NCBI GenBank assembly: GCA_033026295.1
Contig: CM065178.1
Span: 26,179,585-26,243,584 of the forward strand
Direction of reading: 5' to 3'
Origin: Channa striata
Taxonomy: Eukaryota; Chordata; Actinopteri; Anabantiformes; Channidae
DNA: 64,000 nt
Below the pieces are notes generated by a model that was not told the origin of the DNA, made no database searches, and saw nothing but the letters and a program-made list of their open reading frames with translations. Shown here one piece after another: positions 34,953 to 47,714 of this stretch; positions within the stretch are counted from its first letter, which is position 1, and each line of letters starts with the position of its first letter. The position numbers and the translations under genes are program-made.

Positions 34953-35941
34953 CACTCTGCGTTCACTATATCCACATATTCATTCTTCATTTATCATTTG
35001 CAGTGTTCAGTTATTAGTTGTCGTGTAGTTACTCGTGTTTTACATGCCGTAGAGGAACGGCCACAGTTCACGAGAGGTAAAATATTTAGTCGATCGCAAA
35101 AATAAGCCTAGTGTCCAGTTTGTGTCGGAATTGTCAAACGTCCTGGATTTAGTGCCATGGCATCACAGTGTTGTTGTTGTCACTGTAATGAAGAATGATC
35201 CGGCTAAGATGGTAAAAACATAAAACCACAGGACACTAAAAACAATTTAGTTCAATTTCTCAAAACTGCATTTGGGGAAATTTGAAAATGTTTAATATGT
35301 AAGTAAATTTAAACTTTAGGTCAACTGTCAAAGCTGTGGACATCAAAAGTTACTTGGAGGTCTCAGGGAAAAGGTGAACACGATCTTCAAAGATCAGCCT
35401 GGTGCTGGGTGAACATGGTCGTGAGCTGGTTGCAACGATGACGCAGTATGATCGGACTGACTGAGTCATAATATTACGCTCAAAGCAGATTATTGAAGCC
35501 GATATCGACCGCTCAGAGCTAAAGTACTGTGTCAGAAAAGGTTGAAGTGTCTCTGAATTATGCTCCTCATTGTGCCACAGAATTTGTTTCTAAAAGTTAT
35601 CGGCCTTCATCATAAAGATTTATTAAATAATCTAACAAGAAAAAAATCATGTGCCTGAACATCTGCCAGATAGAACCTGACTGAACCATTTGTTATTGTG
35701 TCAAATTTTTTAAATCAATTAACTCTTTTTCTGTCGTTTATTGTATTTGCTTTATACTGATTCGGTGATTTAGAAAAGGAACGTGTGATCCATGACTACA
35801 GCTGAGTTACGTTTAGATAAGAAATGCTGTTGGACTTGTTGTCACTGCTCTTCAGTAGAATTCGGTGCTAAAGGTTTTTGTTGTGACTGCAAGTCTGTCA
35901 AATCACGCTCCGCTTTGTCGTTACTCATGTATTTCAATAAA
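34953..35941 (+). terminator. 3' UTR and polyadenylation signal of C80/RTX-like gene
   Basis: No coding sequence after the TAA. AATAAA at 35936-35941 in an A/T-rich setting is the first good signal, giving a 3' UTR of about 1 kb. Confidence 0.45.
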
Positions 35942-36239
35942 ACCGTGTCATGAATTGTCTGAAAGACAGGTCTTTACAGCAAATAAAGCAGCTGAGCAGT
36001 TAAACCAGTCCAGTTATGACTGATGGAGTTCACAGGCAGACAAATATATTGTTGGCATCCAGGTTCTCCAACACCGAGGTGGGGATTCGAGTCTGCTACT
36101 TGGACTTCAGTCGCAGAGACTCATCCTCAGAAGACATGAGTCTTCGAGGAAGAATTTTATCACACAATAAGAAAATGTCTGGTGAATTATTGTTTCCACT
36201 ATCAGAAAAAACTGAACAGAGACGAGAGGCGGATCTCAC

Positions 36240-36990
36240 ACATTAGCGCACATTAGTTTGGATATTTTGGAAAAACTCCCAGAGTTTGTCCTTGAGGACT
36301 TGGTGGAAAAAAACCTGAAGGTTGAAGTGCTGATGACAAACGGAAATCGTGTCCCACATCGCGGCTGACAGATGTGGACAGATACAGACGTGGATAAAAC
36401 TGTTAGCACGGTTTTGTTAAAGAAACAAAAGCCCACAATGATCATTGACAAAGGTAATAACAATAAAATTGCTAAATATGAATTTGATTTTGTCTCGGGT
36501 TGGAAGGGGGCCTTTTCCCGACTGCAGGTTTCAGCTCTTTCCACAGATGTTCAGTAGGATTTAGATCACGCCTGCTAGAAGCCACTTCAGACTAGTCCAG
36601 CGTTTTGTTCAGTGTTTTCAGCTGTTTCTTTCGGGTCACTGGGCAGCAGATTTCACTCCAGAATGTCTTGATGTTCTCGACATTTCATTGTAGCCAGCAC
36701 AGATTGAAGACACCCCCGAACAAAACCGAGCCTCCTCCATGTTTTTTCCTTTGTGCAGGTGAACGTGGAGCAGATCTGACCTGCCAAAAAGCTCCAGTTT
36801 TGTCTCATCTGTCCCAACAACATGATCCCAGAAGCTTTGTGACTTGCCAGGATGGATTTTGGAAAATTCCACGCTCACTTTTTTATGAATGGTGTCTTCC
36901 ACTCAAACAGTGACAGGCGCTTGTTCAAGTTCCTTCAGTGACCGTTGTGGCTTTTTCTTTCTTGAACAGAAGGGTAACAACAATTTGGTT
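36240..36990 (-). mobile_element. Tc1-like transposon relic
   Basis: The minus strand at 36902-36636 reads EFSKIHPGKSQSFWDHV and GTDETKLELFGRSD, the Tc1 transposase block with the second catalytic Asp (W-T-D-E-T-K). The + strand text around it matches the non-coding sense of the same family over several hundred bases. Broken by indels. Confidence 0.7.
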
Positions 36991-37251
36991 TACGTCTGTG
37001 GTAGTTATAGACGGGATCAAAATCCAACTAGTGCCCCGACTCTGTTAGTGTTGGAGGACCAGTTGGATTTTGAACTTACTCTTGAGTTTTTTACGTAAAG
37101 TCCATTGTCCATTGTTATTATTTTTAAACTAATAAATGCTGACAGGGAGACCAGGGACAGTGGGAAGACATTTTACATTTCCTTCAGTTTCTCACCGACA
37201 GTTTATCTTAGAAAGACAAAATTTGAATATATTAAACTCACATCTCTCAGC

Positions 37252-37272
37252 TACACACACACACACACACAC
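37252..37272. repeat. (CA)n microsatellite
   Basis: Short run of CA dinucleotides. Confidence 0.85.
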
Positions 37273-39309
37273 GCTGCTTTAATATTGCTGTTTAATATAT
37301 TTATACATGAACAGACAACTGACCTCATAACAGGGGACGGTTGCAACATTGATTAAAATATAATAACATCAGTCTTTCACATAACCAGCTACACTGGTGT
37401 GTGTGTGTCTGTCTGTGTATGTCTCTTTAGGCTCCTGGAAACAAATGAGGACAATTGTCCACATCAGCCGTGCCCAGTGGAATTGTTACGTTATGTCAAG
37501 CCTTTATAATGACGTAGACCTGTTGCAACTGTCCCCACACTGACAGCCATGACATCATTGTGTCCACTGTCTTGACACAAGGGCTTTGACACTCGCTAAC
37601 GCTGCCAGTTAAAATGAATCTGGCCATGACACATTAACTGTCGAGTGTGTGAGGTCCCACGGGGCGGCTCCTCCTGTGGAAGGAGCAGCAGCAAACTGAG
37701 CCTCTGCAGTGGGAAAGTCGTGAAAGCCTGTGTTGTAACCGTCCCCCGCCCCCCCGAATAAAGGAGGGACGATGATGCAGTGTCCTGAGCCTTCTGGATG
37801 CACAGGTGAGAGAACGCTTACAACAAAACAGGAGACTTGAGACTCGACCTCTACATACTTCAGACCTGACTGGTGTTTGCAAAGACTGACATCTAAGACT
37901 CAGACTCAGACACTGGAAACTTCATGCTATCAAAGCAAACCTGTTATGCCGTTTAGAGGAAAAGAAAAATCTGCAAAGCTGTGACGGAAATCTGTAAAAC
38001 CATAAATTACTTTTCGTACTTTTCAAAAGCTGAAAATATGTTTTGGCATTTATCAGAATGTGTTTAAATATGAAAGCACAGGCCAACCGGAGCCGCAGAG
38101 GCAGAAATTCAAAATGGAGTCTGATGGAAAAGGTGATTTTTGGCTTATTATTGCGATCTTTCTGTAACCTTTTGAACTTCCGCGTGTGGCGTATTGTTAA
38201 GTTCTAACCACAGACCTGGTTTAAACCAGCCTTGTTCTTCTTAGAACGGAGGAACAGAAACCGTAAACATGTGAGTCCAATGTTAGAGAAGAAATCCAGT
38301 TTCACTTTGACTTTGTCAATGTGAAAAAGAAAAAGATGAGAAAGATCGAGATTATTGCTTCCTCTTCCAACCAGCAGCACTTCTCCTGAGTGTTGACGGC
38401 GCTGTCAGCTGTCACAGTTTCCTTGGAGACGTCTGTTTGTGTGCTGGCTTTGTTAGTCAGTTACTGTGAAACTCCAATTGTGTAACTGGCACCACCTGTC
38501 GATCTCCCTGCTGTCGCCCACTGATTGGAAGGAGTCCGGTGTGTTTTCGTGGAGATACTTTGGACAGGAGGCTGGAGGGAACGCTGTGAGACTTGTTTGG
38601 TCAGGAATTTAACGGTGAAGATGTTTTCATTGGGAATTCCTTGAAAAAACAGTGTGGCCACACAGCATTTTAGGGGGCACGTACTGGTGTTGTAAGATCG
38701 TGTGTGAGTCTATTTAATTATGAAGACGTGATTTTTTGAGTACTAAGATTAAAATGAGTTTTAGTGTACAAATCAGATGTTTTTACTTGTGTTGCAGTGG
38801 TTGCCGGAGCAGCAGCAGCAAAGATCTGGGAGGTGGCTTGTATCACTTCCCCGTCATAACCCGTTGTGGGAATCATCAGCCTCAGTGAAGTGCTGTGGTT
38901 AACGCAAAGTGTGCGGTGGTTTGTCTGATGCTCACGTGAGCGTATTGGTCATTAGACAGGAGGGTTATTGACGAGTGTATGATTGACTGTGTACGATTGT
39001 GGCTAGAATTTTAATTATTTGTACCTGATGTAATAAAAATAAAGTTTTGTGTTAGTGATTTATTTCGCGTGTGGGATTGTGGTCTCGGATGCTATGTGTA
39101 GTAATTGATTATTTATCTCTTATGTTTTATGTAGGAAAAAGGATTAAAATAATTAAAATGATGAATCGCCCAAAACACAAACAAAATAAATTAAATAGAG
39201 ATTTAATTTTAGGCCGCAACGCTCAGGCTGAAGTTGCTTAGATTCATTTGTTCCATAAGCCACAGCAGGACGTAGAAGCTAATTAGAAACTATTCTGTGC
39301 TTTGGTGGT

Positions 39310-39505
39310 TTAATTCATTTGCATAAAAGTTTACGTCCACTTATTTTAAAGGACGTGGTAGAAGGATGCAAACGTGACCCCAGACCCAACATAATGTCAA
39401 GGAATCAATGTTCCCTCATCAGAAGTAACAAAACTGGTCAAAGACTCTATACAAATGAACACGCTATCAGTGCAAAAGTTTGCATCCCCTCACTGAATTA
39501 ATAAA
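39310..39505. repeat. MITE-like short repeat
   Basis: 'gcataaaagtttacgtcc' near 39321 and 'gcaaaagtttgcatcccc' near 39472 resemble the ends of short non-autonomous DNA transposons found in fish genomes. Boundaries are approximate. Confidence 0.3.
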
Positions 39506-40100
39506 GAAATAGTTCTCTTCAGTTCTCCATGCCTGTCACTGAAGGTGAATGATGGTGACAGCAGCAGTTCACTCACTCGTATACTGCAGGATTTTGTGTG
39601 CGTATGGTTTATGGTGTTTCCAGTTAATATGATTTTGCTTGATGCACATGTAGAACAGCCTCCTCCAGTTTTCGAGTGACACTAACTTAATCAAGTAGAG
39701 CTGCAGCAAATGAGGCAATGACACGACTTAAGCAGTGGGAGGCAGTAATTCACAAAAATGTGCTTAATCTGAACGTTTTTAGGAAGGTATTAATGGTAAA
39801 AGGTTTATTAAAGGTTTATATTAATAGGGTCAAAGAATCATGTTCAAATTCATAGTGCAATTGACCATTGACTTTTTATCTGCTGTCGGAAAATCCTCTG
39901 CTGATATTTGCAAAGCACACATGGAGGATTCCATTTTGTTGATACAGTATATCGTTATATATATGTTTCAAAATATTTTCCAATCAAAGCGCTTCGTGAC
40001 ATTCATCCGTAAAGTACAGCATCAGTCATATAACAAAGTAGCTCCCATCAGTGTGTGCTCACCTGTGAATCCTGTAAGTTTCACTGTTGCAGGAAGCAAA

Positions 40101-40925
40101 ATGTCTCAGCACATCAGCCACCTCGAAGTCGCCCCAAATAAAGGCCAGGAGAGTGAATTCCAGACCAGAGGCTTCACCAAGGTTGATGGAGATCTGAACA
40201 AAGGGCTTGGAGATAATCCGATCTACCTGTGGTATGTAAGAAGCCAAGAGGAACCAATCACCAGAATTCAGTTTTCATTCAGCGATGACATGGCTAAAGG
40301 CCTGAAATCTGCAGGAAACCTGAAGAGAGAGAAGAACCTCGATGAAGGAACAGGTTGAGACCCGATCTACCTTTGATACTTCAGAGGATCCACAGAGTAC
40401 GACAATTTCATTTTCAACCTTTACGTCACCACAGAAGCAGCTAAAGAACCTGGACAGTTTGTCTCTCACAGGTAGAGACTGGCCTGTGACCTGAACCGGA
40501 ACGTTGGAGGGAACCAAATTTACCTGTGGGAGCAAAGACAACAGTACATCTGTGACGTCACTGCCACTGATGGATTTGGATCAGATGTTGAAAACTTCAA
40601 AAAAAACTTCATCCGTGTGGATGAAGACACCATGTGGTACCGTCACACTATTGCTCCCCAGTGGGGCCTGACTGATCTGCAAATCTCTATTGGTGGTAAA
40701 GTGTATCCAGGGTATAAAAAAGTAGAAGTGGATCTTAACAAGGGACCTGGAGGTAGTCCAGTTCATCGGTGGTTCAAACTCATTGACCCTAAAAATGTCA
40801 AGTCAACGAACAAAACCTCAATGCAGGAAGCAGCGGGATTCTCGAGTATCTGGGTTGTTATCTCGAAGAGTCGTCATGGTAACAGAGCTCAAGATGCTCA
40901 CTTTGGAAAAAAACAAATCTTCTAG
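40101..40925 (+). pseudogene. MABP-like (beta-prism) repeat protein, single-exon, three in-frame stops
   Basis: ATG 40101 follows a good acceptor ('tcactgttgcag', ending 40092). One frame runs to a TAG at 40923-40925 and contains repeated units with the DLNKG...IYLWY signature: FTKVDGDLNKGLGDNPIYLW at the start, a second at 'DLNRNVGGNQIYLW', and a third at 'VEVDLNKGPGGSPVHRW'. This signature is that of MABP-type beta-prism domains (as in MVB12 and DENND proteins, and in some fish repeat proteins). The frame is broken by TGA at 40356, TGA at 40374 (in IYL-stop-YF, where Trp or Cys is usual) and TAG at 40473, with no frameshift. An AATAAA stands at 40998-41003. It looks like a recently silenced gene. 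The role of intact relatives is not known to me. Confidence 0.6.
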
Positions 40926-41039
40926 TTTTCTCCTTTTCCAATGAATCCGTTTAAGTCACAGAATCTATCGTGTTGTTCCGCTAATTCACTTTTTTTCAAT
41001 AAAGGCTCATAAAACATTCTGTGTCTTCCTGAGACAATT

Positions 41040-41820
41040 CGTCAATGATTTCAAGTCTCTCGGTGTGACATTAGATGCTGCACTAAATTTCAAAAGTCAT
41101 GTCAAAAATGTATCAAACAGAGTGAAATTTAAACTACAAAACAGATCAGGCCATTTCTAACAATGGCTGGTCCTTCAGCAGCACACAGCAGTACACAAAA
41201 CGTACAGCCAGAACAGACAGGTACCACTCTGATCCACAGTCACGATTAACCACCGACACACAGCCGGGCCTCGGATCCCTGTGATGCAGAACACTGTAAA
41301 CTGACGCACGTTACACCTGGTGATTTTCAACTGTTAAATTATACTCCAAATCTGACGGAGGTTTCTGCCAGGTGACTCTACGGTCCCGACACGCATCTCT
41401 GCCTGTCTCTCTGCTTGGATGAGAGAAAGACACCTTCAGCTCAACATCTCCAAGACCGAGGTTCTAGTCTTCCCAGCCAAACCTTTGACACAACATCAGC
41501 ATCAACACTGGATCTGCAATCTGGGGACATCATGAACGACCAACTGAGCGTCACGGACCGCATCACCTCAGTCTCTAGGTCCTGTAGATTTGCTCTCTAC
41601 AACATCAGAAAGATCAGACCCTGCTGAAAGGAACTATTCCAGATCTTCCTTTGCACTTACAAAAAACCAAAAAACTTTCTGCTATTTCTCGAACTTGCAT
41701 CTGATAAAACAGAAACTCTTCTTAATGCACTTTGCTTTGATGTTTTTGACTTTTGCTGCCTTGTACCTTCACTTGAAAGTCGCTTTGGATAAAAGCATCT
41801 GACACATGACTCAATGTAAA
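41040..41820 (+). mobile_element. composite LINE fragments ending in an L2 tail
   Basis: 41045-41160 reads FKSLGVTLDAALNFKSHVKN, from one LINE RT. 41395-41640 reads MRERHLQLNISKTEVLVFP and ALYNIRKIRP, L2 landmarks. The stretch closes with 'cgctttggataaaagcatct' and 'aatgtaaatg', the L2 3' end. There are many stops. Confidence 0.7.
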
Positions 41821-42049
41821 TGTTAATTTCTGATGAGGGAAAAGTTGTACTGGCTAATTGTTCTTTAAATATTAGTTTATTGCAATTTAAAGATATGCAA
41901 ATTTTTGCAGCCAACACCCAACTGTACATACATAACACTATACCGTGTAGCTTTAGTCGGTTTATACAGACTGTGGGGAAAGGGAGGGGGAAGGAAAGCG
42001 TCTCATGGCACGGGAATGTGGCAGGGGCAGGTTCAACACAGACTCGATC

Positions 42050-42158
42050 TGTTGGACTGCAGTGGTAAAGCTTAATTTACAGCCCGGTTCTGGGTCCTGG
42101 CAGAACGACACCTTCACAGCTTTACCTGCAGACACACACGCAAGACTCACCTGCACAG
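42050..42158 (+). promoter_or_regulatory. 5' UTR exon of actin copy 1
   Basis: The stretch ends 'ctcacctgcacag|gtagg' and shares 'tgttggactgcag' and 'actcacctgcacaggta' with the second actin copy (47639-47714). It is separated from the ATG-bearing exon by a 1-kb intron whose acceptor is at 43146. This is the usual actin layout with an intron in the 5' UTR. Exon start is approximate. Confidence 0.55.
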
Positions 42159-43148
42159 GTAGGAAGCAGCGCTGATGGGTTTGGTGTTGTTTTATCAAAC
42201 TGATTTTATACTATATAATTATTTATTTACTGAGGCAACTGATGATAAGAATTTTTTACGTTTAAAAGAAAATCTTTGTCATTTTGGACTGTAAATATCA
42301 GACTACTTGTCAGTGCACAAATGTTCTAACATTAGGCTCGAACCATATAGTTTTTTGTGTTTTATACAGAGACATAAATTTAGTGTGTTTGGTCCAAAAA
42401 AATTCCCACACAAAGAAACATAGAGCTCAGAAAAATTGTGTGCTGACTAAAAATCAACGAGCTGAACCTGCTGCTGTAACTCAACATTAAAACAAACCCC
42501 AGTTTTGAAATACGATGAATATAATATTAGATTCCTGTATCCAAATGGTCCTAAATCTCAAACACAGTGTGCTCAACATGCACGTATCCTTTCACGTCTT
42601 CTTTGACTGGCTGGGCTTGTTACTGTGCTTTCAGTTCTATCAGACGTCTGCTGAAATAAGACTCCAATAAAATTGGATGGAACGTTGGCTGCATTTGGCA
42701 TCAAATATAGTTTTTTTCAGACTGACCTTTATAGAAAAGGCCAGTAGCCTAAGTGAAAAAAACAGACACACATCAGATAAAAGCTTCATCTTTGCAAACG
42801 TCACACCCAACAAATAACTGTCGTTCCTTTACGGGCTGCTAAAAATAAAATATGAAAACACAGCAGCTGGTTTCTGTTTCGTTTCACTGTTGATGACACA
42901 CTGGTGTCATCAGGCAATTATGAATTACTGATACACAGATGATGGTGTTACTGCAGGGGTTTCGGTGTAAAACGAACCATCGACCACCAAACAGTCAGTG
43001 TTGTTAAAGCTGAAGATGGTGTTTGAGTGTTTGTACTGAATTTCACGCTTCATTTTGTTCAGTTAACAAACAGATAAAGGTCATAAAAACAGAAGAGTGT
43101 GGACGAGGATTAAACACGTCTCGTTGCTCTAAGTGTCACTTTTCAGAC

Positions 43149-43342
43149 ATGGACACAGAAGCCTCCGTCCTCGTTGTTGACAACGGCTCTGGCCTCTGCA
43201 AGGTCGGTTTTGCCGGAGACAAGGACCCCCGTGCTGCCTTCCCATCCTTCGTGGGCCACTCCAGACACCCCGGACTTCCGGTGGGCGTCAGACGACAGAT
43301 GTATAACAACAACACATACACGCAGAGTGAAATGTGATTAAA

Positions 43343-43399
<57 letters not shown>

Positions 43400-46199
43400 T
43401 GGTGGGACTGGGACAGAAGCACAGCTACGTGGGAGACGAAGCCCAGAGACAGAGAGGCATCCTGACCCTGAAGTACCCCATCGAGCATGGCATCGTCACC
43501 AACTGGGACGACATGGAGGAGGTGAGGACAGTCTGAAAGCTGGAGATGAACCAGACAGAAACCAGCCTGAGAGGTTCTGTGAGGTGTAGTGTAGCAACGC
43601 CCCAGCGGTTCGGTCAAATGGAGACTTTGTAAGTCAGCTTTTGTTTTCCCTGTGAACCATATCCGAGGAGAAAATACCAGTTGCTACATGGATATTGAAG
43701 CGCTCGGTAATATGACTCTTCCTCTGTGTCTTCAGCAGTGCTGCCTTTAGCGTTTAGAATTTATTGTTCAGCTAACAGCTCTTCTGTCCTGCAGATCTGG
43801 GGTCACACCTTCCACGATGAGCTCAAAGTGGACCCGTCCAAGCACCCGGTGCTGCTGACCGAGGCTCCCCTCAATCCTAAAGCCAACAGGGAGAATTTGG
43901 CACAGGTGAGTTTGTGATGAATCCTCCAAACCTGTTGGTTGTTCGTGAGTCAACCGCTGTGAAAGAAACAGTGAAGGGAGCAGCTCTGATCCAACATTTG
44001 ATCAAAGACACAAAAATTACTGCAGGGTTTTTGTCTGAACTTCTTTCCATCAGTTAACGCTTCTTGCATTGGGGACATGTTGTCTTTCTCTTCCAAAATG
44101 ACAATTGTGCTGTAGACCATGTTTGAGACCTTCGGTGTCCCAGCCGTGTACGTGGCCATTCCAGCCGTCCTGTCCCTGCACGCTGCCGGTTGTACCACAG
44201 GTTTGTGTATTAACTCTGTATTTATCAGTGATTTATGGCAGATTGAATTATGACATTACTGAGTGGACTAACACTCTGATCTCAGGGGGCTTCAGTTACT
44301 GCAAAGAATAGCTCAGCAGAAAGTCCTTTGGAGGACACTCCAACGCTTTTGAAAAGATTCATTCGTTCACAATATCCATTCACCCTCAGGGTGAAGTCAC
44401 CGGTCCATAACAGGTCTCTCTGGAACCACGGCTTAATGTCTCCTGCACTGGCTGATTCCGGTTTTCACGAGTCCACCATCAGAAACTACTTAAAATTTCA
44501 TCTGATTTCATCAATTTATTACAGAAGAATAAAACAAAATCTTGGGCAATAAACAGCAGAAGACCATCTGGGGACATTTGCTGTTAAGCAGCAGGAATCT
44601 AGAGAGATTTTATTATTGGAAACTAAGATTATAAATCAGTACAGAGTCGCATTGTTTTCACAGGAGGGTCCACTTTCCTTCAAGTCTCTTGACGTGTTTA
44701 AGGACTTGTGTACTGTTGCTGAACCAGGGACTAGACCTCCAAGCCTTTCCAGTCTTTAAAGGAAGCAAGGCAAGAGGGTCTGGATCAGAGGGAGCAGTAG
44801 TCATGTACTAATCCCGGGGAGTTTTTTGTGTAACTGGGGTTGTTGCAGGAGTGGTGATGGACTCTGGTGACGGTGTGAGTGTCGCTGTCCCTGTCTATGA
44901 GGGCTGCGCTGTGCATCACGCCATCCTCCGTCTGGACCTGGCTGGCAGAGACTTGACCGACTACCTGATGGAGATCCTCAATGAGAAAGGCTACAGGTTC
45001 ACCACCACCGGTAAGCTGCTGACTGGTTTTAACAACCAAAGAATTGGACTTAAATGTTATAGTCATGTTCTTTTCAATGACAAGCAACTTCTGAGCAGCA
45101 GATGAAGCTTGTTAGATTGTCTTTGTTCAGATTCGTGATGTGTTTAGTGTTTCTTTTTGTTACGTAAAACCTTCCAACTGTGACCTCCAGCTGAGCGTGA
45201 CATCGTGCGTGACATCAAGGAGAAGCTCTGCTATGTGGCTCTGGACTTCGAGCAGGAGATGCAAACGGCAGCTTCCTCCAAACTTCCTGACTCGCCTCCT
45301 CCCGCAAACAACAGTTACGAGCTTCCCGATGGACAGGTTGTCATTGTGAGAGACGAGAGATTCCGCTGCCCTGAGGCTCTTTTCCAGCCTTCATTCCTCG
45401 GTTTGTTATCCACGCTGAAGATCTCACTAAAGAACTCAAAACGGACTGTGTGGAATATTTTCCTTTCTGAAGCTGCAGATCTTCCTCATGTCTCAGATAG
45501 TCCTTCTATTTATTCTCTAATTAGAGCGTCATTTCTGGTCTTCTATGTGCTCAAAGTCAGTTTTAATCTACAATGTCTCCCTTCTGTGTTCAGGAATAGA
45601 GTCGGACGGCGTTCATAAGATGCTGTACGACAGCGTTATGACGTGTGACGTGAACGTCCGTGACCATCTGTTTGCCCACACTGTTCTGACTGGAGGCACC
45701 ACCATGATTCCCAGCATGGCTGACCGCATGCAGAAGGAGATCAACGCACTGGCCCCACCCACCGTGGAAATCAATGTACAGTCGTTTGGTTGTCAAGCGA
45801 ATAAATGAATGGAACTGAACTCAAATTACTGCATCTGATCTGTCAAAGTTTGGCTCTGACTCTTGTGCTTGTCTGCCTTTGTTCTACTTCACCCAGTGGA
45901 CAAACTTGAAACTTTTTAAAGTGGGACGTAGTTTGACACATTCCATTTCTTAAAACTTGAAATTGAAACTTGAAATAATTTCGCTTTCATCATAATGATG
46001 AAAACATCCGGCATCATCTCATCATGTCTGTTCTCTTTTCTCTCATCGCCCACAGATCGTTGCTCCGTCAGACAGGAAGTACTCGGTCTGGGTCGGCGGC
46101 TCCATGCTGGCCTCCCTCTCTACTTTCAAGCAGATGTGGATCAGCAAACAGGAGTACCATGAGTCCGGCCCCGCCATCGTCCACCGCAAGTGCCTGTAA
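43149..46199 (+). CDS. diverged actin, smooth-muscle-type intron layout (copy 1; one splice site lost)
   Basis: Eight coding segments: 43149-43280, about 43396-43521, 43795-43905, 44116-44200, 44849-45010, 45191-45400, 45594-45775 and 46056-46199. They cover all of actin, from MDTEASVLVVDNGSGLCKVG to IVHRKCL plus TAA. The nucleotide loops DNGSG, DSGDG and GGTTM are intact. Introns fall at codons about 41/42, 84/85, 121/122, 150, 204, 267 and 327, the pattern of vertebrate smooth-muscle actins (acta2/actg2). Oddities: a 5-residue insertion near 45275-45310 (PDSPPPANN in place of the usual SLEK region), unusual N-terminal residues, and a final Leu instead of Phe. The first intron ends in a GT repeat with no phase-compatible AG, so the mRNA may not splice normally. 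AATAAA follows at 46442. Cytoskeletal actin function is assumed only if splicing works. Confidence 0.8.
43346..43398. repeat. (GT)n microsatellite abutting actin exon
   Basis: About 53 bases of GT dinucleotide run directly into the conserved actin codons GTG ATG GTG GGA, replacing the expected pyrimidine tract and AG acceptor. Confidence 0.95.
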
Positions 46200-47620
46200 A
46201 AGCTTCTCCTCCTCACCGAGCCACTGTTGTCTCTTGGGTGCCCTGAGTTCATGTGCTTTTTGATGAGCCCAGTCCTTTTTTTTCTTTTCATTTTTTTGGG
46301 GTATAATTAAATTATAATAATTTGTATTATTGTGGATACTTAAGGAGCTCCCTAAGGGTCACGGTCGATGGTCCAGCCCCGTCACCCTAGTATTCATAAA
46401 AACATAGCTCTAAAAAATGACTTTAAAACTAAAATTTCTAAAATAAAGTCGATTTCTCTGCAAATACTAAATATGAAAACATGTTGTTGTCGGAGCTGAA
46501 CTGGTCCTGGCTGTCCTCTGTCCTCCTGGCCTCCTGTGGGTGGAGCGTGGGTGTCCCTCAGACTCATCCCTGCTCTCTGACTTCATGGTTCTAACTGTGT
46601 AGTTCATATTAATATACTGCTGAGAATTTCATAAACAAATGTTTGTTGTAAAAATACCGTGGCTAATGACCACTAGCCTGTTACTACCCCAGGTGTGTGT
46701 GCTTTTTAAATCCACCCAGCTGCAGTCTTATGACACTCCTGGTCCCGCTCGAGTTGGCAGCAACAGACGCACTTCAATAAAAGGAACCTTTCACCCGAAT
46801 TTCATCACCCACGGACTTCAGACTGAATCCACAGGTGGCTTTCACAAAATGAGCCTAAACAACGAAGTTCCCGACAATAACTGCTGAATGACTGTAACTC
46901 AGATCATTTGTACCTCCACCAACACTGCTGTGTTTAGACCCTCACAGCACTTGGTTTTGCCCAGACAGAGTTTGCAGGTAATAGAAGAACAAAAAGAAAG
47001 TGTCAAACCTAAAAAGTGTCCCAACCTGTCTGTTAGGACTGAACAAGACTATCAGGTGAGAGAAATGTGACGTGAGCAACCAATGACCCGGATGAATGTG
47101 CGTCACAGCAATGATTTTAGGTGAGTAGACTTTAGTAAAGGAATTCCCGGAAATAAGATCCACAGTTTCTCTTTTGATCTGACTTTTTTTACACCCGTCC
47201 TTGTGGGCGTGGGCCGGACCAATACCTTGCCTTTATCGCTGTAATGTTACACTACTTCCTCCTGTGCCTTTATTTGGAAAGATGATTTCCTCTATCGAGT
47301 TTCAGATGACTAATAAAATGCTCATTGTTCCAAAGTCTTGATTCAGATTGCTCATTATCAGCACATATTATCACTTAGTAATTCAATAATCCACTGACAG
47401 TGTTATTGCAGTAGTCATTTCACAAAAGTCCGGTAGGTAAACTGAAAAACTACAGCTACAAAATAAAAAATAATAATGGAGTTAGACACAATTTATGAGT
47501 TGACAAAAGACAAGAGCCAGCTGAGCTAACTGATTCTGGACCGAGGTCAGAAACTGGTGTATGTGTGTGAGGGTGAAGAAGAAAACCGGAGAGCTTGTAA
47601 CGTTCGGGACGGTTCTCATA
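46200..47620. other. intergenic region between the two actin copies
   Basis: 3' UTR of copy 1 with AATAAA at 46442-46447, then about 1.1 kb without recognisable genes or repeats. Confidence 0.5.
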
Positions 47621-47638
47621 ACAGCTGGTGAGGGCGGA

Positions 47639-47714
47639 GCCTGTTGGACTGCAGGGACAAAGTCTACTTTACCTGGGCAGAGGAACCCCAGCAAGACAAG
47701 GCTCACCTGCACAG
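47639..47714 (+). promoter_or_regulatory. 5' UTR exon of actin copy 2
   Basis: Shares 'tgttggactgcag' and 'ctcacctgcacaggta' with 42050-42158 and ends in ACAG|GTAAGA. The ATG exon acceptor is 'ctttcag' at about 48328-48334. Confidence 0.55.

Larger units (their letters stand above)
35942..40086. other. gene-free region
   Basis: No gene is seen. It holds a Tc1-type relic (36240-36990), a CA microsatellite (37252-37272) and a MITE-like unit (39310-39505). The remainder, notably 37300-39300, shows no recognisable coding or repeat structure. Confidence 0.55.

Noticed and set aside
39840..40100. N-terminal extension of the MABP-like frame
   Set aside because: It lies upstream of a good splice acceptor at 40092, is A/T-rich and lacks any repeat unit; more likely intron read in frame.
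43348..43536. Frame beginning with a Val-Cys repeat fused to actin
   Set aside because: The Val-Cys run is the translated GT microsatellite; only the part from GTG ATG GTG GGA is actin.
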